From contig JANNBN010000121.1 in assembly GCA_031385545.1 (NCBI GenBank), forward strand, positions 46,190 to 110,189: a DNA stretch of 64,000 nt, read 5' to 3'. Under the pieces are notes generated by a model, which had not been told where the DNA came from, did no database searches, and was given only the letters and a program-made list of their open reading frames with translations. How positions within the stretch are numbered: position 1 is the stretch's first letter; the number at the start of each line of letters is the position of its first letter. This document shows, piece by piece, positions 8,834 through 15,849 of this stretch. This DNA comes from JANNBN01 sp031385545 (GTDB taxonomy: Bacteria > Actinomycetota > Acidimicrobiia > Acidimicrobiales > JANYDT01). The translations under genes were made by a program, and so were the position numbers.

Positions 8834-11383
8834 ATGGGCCAGCCTGCGACGCGTGCACGAAGGGTGCAGATTTCGCCTTCTTTGCTCACTTGGGCCCTGA
8901 CGACTGCGCTGATCGGTGCCGCGCTCGGCCTTCACGCCGTGATCCAATCTCGGGCGGCGAATGGCGGGCTGTTGGACAACGCCGTCGGAGCGGTTGTGCT
9001 GGTCGCGTTGTTCGCAATGAGCGAAGTACTCGTGATCCACGTCCGTCTTGGACAGTCCGCTCATTCGGTGTCTGTGGTCGAGGGCATCGTCGTCATTGCG
9101 CTGCTCCATTCCTCTCCCACCATCACGATGTTCGCGGTCTCGCTGGGTACAGCCGGGACACTGATCGGGTTTCGCAGGCAATCCATTCTGAAGGCATCGT
9201 TCAACACAGCCAGCTACGCGTTGGGATCACAGTTGGCGTGGGCGGCGTTTCTCTGGTTACCGACGTCCACTGCGACACATCCCAGTACGTGGGGTGCTGC
9301 GCTCGTTGCCGCCGCGGTGTTCGCGTGCACCGCAGCCTTCCTCGTCTGGGTCGTGATCTGCGTTCACGACCAGAACTTCCGGTTCAAGTCCCTCGCCGAT
9401 GGGCTGCAGTTCGCGCTGGGGACCTCGGCGCTCACCACTGCGTGCGGTGTCGTTGCAGCGATCCTGGCGAAGACAGCTCCGCTTGCCTCGCCGTTGATGA
9501 TCCTTCCGATCCTCGGCGCATACATGTCGAACGTTCTGTATGCACGCGAACGGAGACGGGCTGAGGAGCTCAATTTCTTGCAACGATCATCGGAGTCGGT
9601 TCTCAGCGAAGAGGTCCAGTCCAGCGCCGTGCGGGCAATGATCGATCAGGCCGTACGCGAACTGAGGATTCAATACATCGAGGTCGAGTTCGAAGATGAT
9701 GGCAGCCTGAAACGATTCGCTGCGTCGTCTGACGGCACGAACGCCAACGCCGAGAACGACTCCCTCGAAGGTGGTCTCGTCGCGGCCATGCCTTCAGCGC
9801 CGACCTTGCGCAAACGAGGTGATGTCGGTGCGGACCAGATCGGCGATGCCATCCGCGCCAGGTCCCTCGCCTCGGCAGTTGTCGCCCCGATCCATGTCGG
9901 TGAGACACCGATCGGCGCAATCATGCTCGGAGACCGGGCGGCGAGCGTTTTCACGCTTGGCCCCGAAGACGTGCGCGTCGCCGAGACACTCGCAAGTCAC
10001 ATTGCAATGGTTGTCGAGAACAGCAAGCTGAAGCGTTCGGTGGGTGACCTTCGAGACCTTGAACGCCAGCTTGTGTCCGAGCTTCAGCACGATGCACTCA
10101 CCGGGCTCCTCAATCGCTCGGCGTTCATACGACAGACCCGTGACATGCTCGGCGGCCATACCGAGCCGAGCGTTGCGGTGATGTTCATCGACCTCGACGA
10201 CTTCAAGCGCGTCAACGACAGCAGCGGACACGCAGCAGGAGACGCGCTGCTACGAGAAGTCGCAGACCGCCTCCGAGCAGCAATCCGTCCTGGTGATATC
10301 GCAGCGAGGCTGGGCGGCGACGAGTTCGCCGTGCTGCTGACGAGGACCACCCACGTCCAGGACGCACAGTCCACTGCCACGCGGGTCTCTGCTGCCCTCT
10401 CTCGACCGTTCGCCTACAACGGGACACATCACCCGGCGGGCGCAAGCATCGGGGTTGCTCTCCCGCTGAAGGGAGACGATTACGTCACGCTCGCCGAACG
10501 GGCCGACACCGCGATGTATCGGGCGAAGGCTGCTGGCAAGGGAACGATCGAGACAATCGATCCACGGACCGACGAAGCCGACCAGCGAGCCAAACAGTTG
10601 GTCAACGACCTTCGGCGAAGCCTTGAACGCCAAGAACTACAGGTCGACTTTCAGCCGGTCGTGTCGCTTCGCACTCAGGAAATACTGTCCTTCGAGGCGC
10701 TCGTCAGGTGGCAGCATCCGACGCTTGGTCTTCTGCAGCCCGAAGCGTTCCTCAAGGTGGGCCATGATCAGTCGTCGCTCAGCGCGCTGGACGATTTCGT
10801 GCTCGACCAAGCCCTTCTGGCACTGAGCAAGATCGACTCCGGTTCTCCCGGGTGCGCGATCTCGGTGAACCTCAGAGCCGCTCAACTCAGCGACAACCGC
10901 ATGTTGGCATCGCTTGAACATCGCTCGCACGCTGACCGATCCGCAATCCAGTTCGAAGTTGCCGTTCAGGACCTCGAGCGATCGACCGAAGCGACAACGC
11001 GGTGTCTTGCTGCGCTGCGGTCCGCCGGCTTCGGCATCGTCATCGATGACCTCACGATCGACTCCGTGGGATTTCGCAACCTTGAGATGATTCGCCCGAC
11101 ACAGGTGAAGCTGGCGCGCTCGGTCACCCAGCGCCTTGACCAACCGGCAACGATGACGATTGTCCGTTCGATCGTCTCGGTTGGTCATGACCTTGGGTTC
11201 ACCGTCGCGCTCAAAGGTGTCGAGACCGCAGCGGAAGACGAGGCAGCCAAAGCAGCGGGGTGTTCCGCTGGGCAGGGCTTCCTGTACTCGAGACCGTTCC
11301 GCCTTGATCAGCTCGATTCGGTGGGAGCGTTCGCATCCGAGACGCGCGCTTCGTCAGTGTCGGCCGCCGTCATTTCGCCATAG
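8834..11383 (+). CDS. membrane diguanylate cyclase with degenerate EAL domain
   Basis: 849 residues from ATG 8834; the frame is open further upstream without a better start. About seven membrane segments (residues 12-240), a GAF-like region (about 255-395), a GGDEF domain with intact GGDEF near residue 494, then an EAL domain (EALVRW near 620). The cyclase half should make c-di-GMP. In the EAL half the usual DDFGTGYSS stretch reads DDLTIDSVG and the later KxxxE/GVET region reads LKGVET, so phosphodiesterase activity is doubtful; it may act as a c-di-GMP or GTP sensor. Likely a membrane signalling protein with unknown input. Confidence 0.9.
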   Translation: MGQPATRARRVQISPSLLTWALTTALIGAALGLHAVIQSRAANGGLLDNAVGAVVLVALFAMSEVLVIHVRLGQSAHSVSVVEGIVVIALLHSSPTITMFAVSLGTAGTLIGFRRQSILKASFNTASYALGSQLAWAAFLWLPTSTATHPSTWGAALVAAAVFACTAAFLVWVVICVHDQNFRFKSLADGLQFALGTSALTTACGVVAAILAKTAPLASPLMILPILGAYMSNVLYARERRRAEELNFLQRSSESVLSEEVQSSAVRAMIDQAVRELRIQYIEVEFEDDGSLKRFAASSDGTNANAENDSLEGGLVAAMPSAPTLRKRGDVGADQIGDAIRARSLASAVVAPIHVGETPIGAIMLGDRAASVFTLGPEDVRVAETLASHIAMVVENSKLKRSVGDLRDLERQLVSELQHDALTGLLNRSAFIRQTRDMLGGHTEPSVAVMFIDLDDFKRVNDSSGHAAGDALLREVADRLRAAIRPGDIAARLGGDEFAVLLTRTTHVQDAQSTATRVSAALSRPFAYNGTHHPAGASIGVALPLKGDDYVTLAERADTAMYRAKAAGKGTIETIDPRTDEADQRAKQLVNDLRRSLERQELQVDFQPVVSLRTQEILSFEALVRWQHPTLGLLQPEAFLKVGHDQSSLSALDDFVLDQALLALSKIDSGSPGCAISVNLRAAQLSDNRMLASLEHRSHADRSAIQFEVAVQDLERSTEATTRCLAALRSAGFGIVIDDLTIDSVGFRNLEMIRPTQVKLARSVTQRLDQPATMTIVRSIVSVGHDLGFTVALKGVETAAEDEAAKAAGCSAGQGFLYSRPFRLDQLDSVGAFASETRASSVSAAVISP

Positions 11384-11415
11384 CGCTCCACACTGCGGCT
11401 GACCGGAGTAGCCAA

Positions 11416-11982
11416 TCAATCGTTGAACGGGACCGTGGTGCACAACACCCTCGCACCGGCAGCACCTGTGGTGGAATTGGTCGGCAGTGCATGGACCACC
11501 ACAGAGCCTGCCTGGCCCTTGCGAAGCCGCCAGTCGATCAACGCGATGGCGATACCTCGCCCGCGACTGTCAATGCTCAGATCAAGCCACACCTCTTTCG
11601 CGCCGAGCGCAATCGCCGGGTCCTTGGCATCTGGATTCTGATGATGCCCACCCGATGCCAGCGGATCAGCGCCGCATGGGGACGCATGAGCGTGCGCTCC
11701 GAGGATACGACCTCGTGCCAACTCGGGCATGTAGTTCACGTCGAGCACGACGATCGTCAACGCGGAGTACGGAACAGGTATCGAGTTCACGATGACCGTT
11801 GCACCGGCGAAGGCGGCGTCGTGGACCACGGTCGGTCCCTTCGCAGAAGCCGAGGGCGGCGACTGCGAGGCGTGCTGCGCCAGCGCGCCTGACGGCAGGG
11901 CGAGCTGTGAGCCGACGAGCGCAACAATCATTGCGAGTACCCGCATGGGAGATCTCGGTGCAGACCGACTGTTCGTTGTCAT
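11416..11982 (-). CDS. secreted Cu/Zn superoxide dismutase-like protein
   Basis: 188 residues from ATG 11982. Residues 13-36 form a signal peptide ending ALPSGALAQHA. The mature part has GAHAHASPCG, GGHHQNPDA, VVHALPT and a terminal GARVLCTTVPF, the order of copper ligands (HxH, GGHxNP, VVHA) and of the disulfide cysteines in bacterial SodC. It is short and several zinc-ligand positions are unclear, so catalysis is not certain; it may bind copper only. It sits beside the metal-resistance block and points away from the selenoprotein pair. Confidence 0.72.
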   Translation of the reverse strand: MTTNSRSAPRSPMRVLAMIVALVGSQLALPSGALAQHASQSPPSASAKGPTVVHDAAFAGATVIVNSIPVPYSALTIVVLDVNYMPELARGRILGAHAHASPCGADPLASGGHHQNPDAKDPAIALGAKEVWLDLSIDSRGRGIAIALIDWRLRKGQAGSVVVHALPTNSTTGAAGARVLCTTVPFND

Positions 11983-12211
11983 GGTGATTTCCGTCCCTTC
12001 GTTTCGGTCGCGTTGTTGCAACCTGCGTCCGAAACGACCACGACGAGCGGGCCTTCACGACACGGACGTGGGTCAGTCATACACCTTTCGACCTCATCGG
12101 GGAAGGGGTTTCGCAGCGATTCTGAGACGTCCCGAAACTGATCCAGCAGATGAGGCGCAACGAAGTCATACTGGGATCAATTCCTCGATGCTGCGCCAAA
12201 GGGCCATCGCA

Positions 12212-12991
12212 ATGACTGCTGAACTGCTTGTCGACACGGAGCTACTGCGGAACCAGGTTCGCGAGAAATATCGCGAGGTAGCAGTCGAACCGCACCGTGC
12301 GTTTCACTTTCACACGGGACGTCCCCTCGCAGTTCGGCTCGGCTACGAACCCGATGGGGTCGACGCGCTTCCAGATCGTGCCGTGGAATCCTTCGCCGGC
12401 GTCGGTAACCCGTTCTCGCTTCGCGCCCTTCAACCGGGCGAGCGAGTGGTTGATGTGGGATCGGGGGCAGGATTCGATTCGTTCATCGCCGCCGGCCACG
12501 TCGGTCCGACAGGTGAAGTGATCGGCATCGACATGACTCCCGAGATGCTCGCCAAGTCCCGGGGTACGACGGAGATGCTCGGCCTGGACCATGTGACGTT
12601 CCGAGAGGGCTTTGCTGAGGCCATCCCCGTCGAAGACAGATGGGCAGACGTTGTGATCTCGAACGGTGTCATCAACCTGTGTGCCGACAAGCGCGCGGTA
12701 TTCGACGAAATCCTCCGGGTTCTGAAACCAGGAGGGTGGCTCCAGTTCGCAGACATCGCAAACGGCCGTCCGGTGCCACCCGACGCGCGAGCCGACATTG
12801 ATCTGTGGACCGGTTGAATTGCTGGCGGGCTGCCCCGTGCGGGCTGGCAGAAGATGATGCAAGAGGCAGGATTCATCGACATCACGATCGGTGACCCAGT
12901 CGATACGTTCGCCGAAGCTGGCGGTGCGGAGAAAGCCGCGCAGTTCGACGTGCACGGCTACTCGTTCCTCGCCCGCCGACCCTCCCCCTGA
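12212..12991 (+). CDS. ArsM-like SAM-dependent methyltransferase, probable selenoprotein (UGA at codon 202)
   Basis: 259 residues if UGA 12815-12817 is read as selenocysteine. The class I SAM fold is clear: GERVVDVGSGAGFDSFIAA, VIGIDMTPEML, ISNGVINLCADKRAVFDEILRVLKPGG. Translation then reaches DIDLWTG-UGA-IAGGLPRAGWQKMMQEAGF and runs on in frame for 58 more residues of family-like sequence to a TGA at 12989. In ArsM-type methyltransferases the corresponding motif is a conserved Cys (CIxGxL), a metalloid-binding thiolate, so the UGA replaces that Cys. A hairpin follows the UGA. ATG 12188 is an alternative start. Substrate could be arsenite or another soft metal; other ArsM cysteines are not conserved. 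Followed by a second UGA-containing gene. Confidence 0.75.
12818..12851 (+). promoter_or_regulatory. candidate bacterial SECIS hairpin after the methyltransferase UGA
   Basis: CTGCC (12830-12834) can pair with GGCAG (12846-12850), with CC/GG above it and loop GTGC (12837-12840). The motif CCCGTG begins 17 nt after the UGA, the distance expected for a SelB-recognised apical loop (about 16-37 nt). The same motif at the same distance follows the UGA of the next gene. Confidence 0.6.
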
Positions 12992-13033
12992 AGGACACGA
13001 CCTTCTTCTAACGAAGCAAAGAAAGGAAAGCCA

Positions 13034-13396
13034 ATGAGAATCCTCTATATCCTGAGCACCGGAGCGGCTGATCCGACGAAAGCGTCGCTGCCGGTACACC
13101 TCGCCGTCAACGGGTCAGTCGCAATCGGTGATCAGCCCGAGATCCTGATAGCAGGTGATGGTGCCGAGTTCCTCGTCGGCGACACAATCGCAGATGCGAA
13201 GGGGTTGGGAGTTCCACCTCTGAGCGAGCTGTTCGGCTTCGTTCGAGAACATCGAATCCCGGTCCACGTTTGACGAGGTTGCGCGACGGCCCGTGGGGTC
13301 GTCAACGAAGATCTCGAAAAGGTCAACGGCACCTGGATCACTCCTCCTGAAGTAGCAACACTCATTGGTCAGGTGGACAGAGTCATCAGCCTCTGA
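13034..13396 (+). CDS. DsrE-family protein with UxxC motif, probable selenoprotein (UGA at codon 80)
   Basis: 120 residues if UGA 13271-13273 is selenocysteine. A DsrE-like fold: MRILYILSTGAADPTKASLP, then the motif RIPVHV-U80-R-G-C83-ATARGV, then about 36 further residues that keep frame and family character to TGA 13394. DsrE proteins carry a redox cysteine here (CxxC-like), and UxxC forms of the family are known among bacterial selenoproteins. Without readthrough only 79 residues without the active site would be made. A strong AAAGGAAAG ribosome-binding site precedes ATG 13034, 42 nt after the methyltransferase stop, so the two probably share a transcript. Confidence 0.8.
13274..13306 (+). 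promoter_or_regulatory. candidate bacterial SECIS hairpin after the DsrE-like UGA
   Basis: GTTG (13278-13281) pairs with CAAC (13303-13306); after a bulged C, GCGAC (13283-13287) pairs with GTCGT (13298-13302); CC/GG closes a CGTG loop (13292-13295). The CCCGTG motif starts 17 nt after the UGA, exactly as in the preceding gene. Confidence 0.65.
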
Positions 13397-13432
13397 CCGG
13401 GTTCCATAGGGATTGATGTCGGTCGTCCACTG

Positions 13433-13725
13433 TCACCGATTCACGCGCGTGAACTGGGTGATCGACGCGTCCCCGGGCAGGCTCAGCGTGAAGGTCGCAC
13501 CGCTGCCGGAGCCACGCGACTCGGCCGTCAGCGTTCCATGCTGTAGCGCAGCAAGGGTCTGTGCGATGGAGAGCCCGATGCCACTCCCACCAGGCGGACG
13601 GCCGACATTGTCGACGCGGTAGAACCGTTCGAAGACGTGGTCGAGATCGCTGCGGTCAATGCCAATACCCGTATCGGTGACGGTCAGCACGCCACCACCG
13701 CTGGATCGCCCGGGAGCACCCGGTG
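13433..13725 (-). pseudogene. sensor histidine kinase, C-terminal ATP-binding fragment
   Basis: About 90 residues of a HATPase_c domain: DTGIGIDRSDLDHVFERFYRVDN (G1/F boxes) and GGSGIGLSIAQTLAALQHG (G2 box). The sensor, membrane, HisKA and N-box parts are absent. It follows the response regulator gene directly on the same strand, in the normal order of a two-component operon, so an internal deletion probably removed the regulator's last residues and most of the kinase. It cannot autophosphorylate. Confidence 0.8.
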
Positions 13726-14355
13726 TTAGCCGATGGCTCGCCGGACATTTCGGATGTGCACATCGATGATCCGATCGTCCCCGAAGAAGTCATGCCCCCA
13801 AATGCGTTCCAACAGGACTCGCCGTGTGAAGACACGGCCCGGTGCCTGCGCAAGCGTGGCGAGTACATCGAATTCTCTCGTGGTGAGCGTCGCCAGGACC
13901 CCGTCGACACGCACCTCCCGGCTATCAGGATCGACTTCGAGTGAGCCGAAGCGGAGTATCGGCGCATCGGCCTGCTGGAGAAGCGGCTGGTGAGTTCCCC
14001 GCCTCAGCACCGCACGAATTCGGGCGGCGACTTCGCGCGGGCTGAAAGGTTTGGTGATGTAGTCGTCTGCCCCAAGCCCGAGACCCAGCACCTTGTCCGT
14101 CTCGTCAGCGCGAGCCGTAAGGACGATGACGGCAACGCTGTGACGCCGGCGGATCTCGGCGAGCACGTCCAGCCCCGTCATGCCCGGCATCGTCAGGTCG
14201 AGCAGCACAACATCGACAGCATGCGTTTCGAGGTGAGCGAGAGCCAACGTACCGTCCGGCGACGTCGACGGATCGAACCCATCAGCGCGCAGATAGTCGG
14301 CGAGCATCTGGCGAATCGCAGGCTCGTCGTCGACCACCAGAACGGTTGTGCTCAT
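13726..14355 (-). CDS. OmpR-family response regulator, 3' truncated
   Basis: 209 residues. Receiver domain (about 1-120) with DDE acidic pocket, phospho-acceptor Asp in VVLLDLTMPG, Thr in VLTAR and Lys in YITKPF. DNA-binding winged helix (about 130-209) runs to VHIRNVRRAIG and then stops. Intact members continue about 20 residues with the wing hairpin (GVGY motif). Loss of the wing probably weakens DNA binding. It abuts the kinase fragment. Position between copper/DUF305 genes suggests it once controlled the metal-resistance operon. Confidence 0.85.
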   Translation of the reverse strand: MSTTVLVVDDEPAIRQMLADYLRADGFDPSTSPDGTLALAHLETHAVDVVLLDLTMPGMTGLDVLAEIRRRHSVAVIVLTARADETDKVLGLGLGADDYITKPFSPREVAARIRAVLRRGTHQPLLQQADAPILRFGSLEVDPDSREVRVDGVLATLTTREFDVLATLAQAPGRVFTRRVLLERIWGHDFFGDDRIIDVHIRNVRRAIG

Positions 14356-14377
14356 CGCTTCCTAGGCTCCCATATCG

Positions 14378-15101
14378 TCAAGAGGCTGGAACGGTCGTCC
14401 CGTGGTCCAAACCGTCCATACCGTCCATACCGTCCATACCGTCGCTTGGGCTCGCTGCTCCGTACCACTCGGTGCGCCATGAGTTCATCTGCTTGATCTC
14501 CGTGGTCTGCGCTGCGACGATGGCAGTTGCAAGTGTGCGAACTTCTGCACGCAGATCCTTGAACTTCAGGGCGCTCTGCGACATCTGTACCGCCATCATG
14601 TGGTGCATCAGCATGTCGTCGATGAATGCCTTGTCGTAGGCGTCACCGGTCAATGTGGACGCATCGCGCATCATTGGGCGGTACTCGACGTCGGTTGGTT
14701 CGCCTGCGTACCAGGATGCGAGCCATCCGTTCATCTGGGTGATCTCAGCCGATTGGCTTGACACGATCGCATCGGCGAGGCCCTGTAGCTCGAGCCGCGC
14801 GGTACGGGTTCGCAGTGCGGTCGCCGCTTCGACGGCCTCTTGATGATGCGGGATCATTTCCGTGAGGAACTCGAACTCCGATTCGACCAGCATCATCGAG
14901 CCCATCGATTCCATCGGGCTCGCAGCGGAAACGGTCGATGCGCCATCCGCGGCCGTGACCGCCTTCGTGGTGGTATCTGCTGCAGCCGTGCTGGCGGGGT
15001 CCGACCCGCACGCAGACAGACTGAGCGCACCGGCGGCACCGGCGGCACCGACAGCGAGAAGAGCAACGAGCGGAGAACGGAGAACGGAGAACGGAGTTCA
15101 T
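14378..15101 (-). CDS. DUF305 lipoprotein, out of frame at a 7-bp repeat near its start
   Basis: The body (residues after an internal ATG at 14914) is a DUF305 domain with two ferritin-like HH-containing helices (EMIPHHQEA, MLMHHMMAVQMS) and a C-terminal GMDGMDGMDG tail. The same frame extends upstream through RSPLVALLAVGAAGAAG to LSLSACGSDP, a complete lipoprotein signal with lipobox LSAC, but has no start codon before a TGA. ATG 15101 lies one frame off. Removing one 7-bp unit of the repeat 15071-15096 would join ATG 15101 to the signal and body without a break. Probably copper-associated periplasmic protein; likely phase-variable or a repeat-length error. Confidence 0.75.
14411..14443. repeat. 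9-bp tandem repeat, three full copies
   Basis: ACCGTCCAT repeated at 14411, 14420 and 14429 plus a partial copy. It encodes the GMD repeats at the C-terminus of the DUF305 lipoprotein, a methionine/aspartate tail that could bind copper. Being a multiple of three, copy changes keep the frame. Confidence 0.85.
15071..15096. repeat. 7-bp tandem repeat at the start of the DUF305 lipoprotein gene
   Basis: CGGAGAA at 15071, 15078 and 15085 followed by CGGAG (15092-15096), directly beside the start codon complement (15099-15101). Because 7 is not a multiple of 3, each gain or loss shifts the frame. Three copies put the ATG out of frame with the lipoprotein signal; two copies put it in frame. Confidence 0.9.
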
Positions 15102-15186
15102 ACGATCACCCAACCAGCTGACCGTGGAGTTGACGCAACCGCCTGCGTGAAGTTCCTGTGAAGCGGCGCAGTGGTCCGCGGCGAGC

Positions 15187-15849
15187 TCAGGGTTTCACGA
15201 GACCGTTCAGGGTCTTCGTGTACTCCTCCACTTCAAGCTTCTGGTCAGTCGCCATTCGAGTTGCGAGCACGGCGACTTCGGCGTCGCTCGCGTTGTCTCG
15301 GGCGAACTCGGCCATATGCACACCTCCTTTGTGGTGCGCGCGCATCAAGGTGAGGAACTCCCGGTCAGCTTCGACCCCGGCGGCATTCTTCAGCCTGAGG
15401 AGATCGTCCGATGACGCCATGCCCGGCATGTCGACAACCGTCGTCCCCATTCCCATCCAAGCCATCGCAACCCGGTCCTCTGCGCCGCGATCGACACCCC
15501 ACTCGTCCAACCGAGCTTCGAGAAGACCAATTTCGTAGCGCTGGAAGACAATCACCTCGGTGGCGAAGCGCTTGACAGCGGCGCTGATACCTGGCCGATC
15601 GAGGGTGATCAACGACATCTCAACAGCCTGGTCGTGGTGGTCCAGCATGTCGTTGACAAACCCTTGGTCGACCTCGGTGAATCGGAATCGATCTTGTGCC
15701 CGGCTCGAATACTTCTGCGTGCTGTAGGCAGTGCCCGCGCCCAGGCCCAACAGCAGGCACGAGAACGAAGCGGCAATCACGTGACGCACCGAATACCAGC
15801 GCTCTTCGGGTGCAATCCCGACGTGTTGAGGTGTGGTGTCGTCAGCCAT
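15187..15849 (-). CDS. membrane-anchored DUF305 protein
   Basis: 220 residues from ATG 15849. One N-terminal membrane segment (about residues 24-45, VIAASFSCLLLGLGAGTAY) is followed by two DUF305 repeats with metal-ligand-like motifs DMLDHHDQAVEMS and LMRAHHKGGVHMAEFA. The family is ferritin-like and frequent in copper and silver resistance loci. Its start overlaps the end of the P-type ATPase by 8 nt, so it is the last gene of the copCD operon. It probably binds metal outside the membrane. Confidence 0.88.
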   Translation of the reverse strand: MADDTTPQHVGIAPEERWYSVRHVIAASFSCLLLGLGAGTAYSTQKYSSRAQDRFRFTEVDQGFVNDMLDHHDQAVEMSLITLDRPGISAAVKRFATEVIVFQRYEIGLLEARLDEWGVDRGAEDRVAMAWMGMGTTVVDMPGMASSDDLLRLKNAAGVEADREFLTLMRAHHKGGVHMAEFARDNASDAEVAVLATRMATDQKLEVEEYTKTLNGLVKP

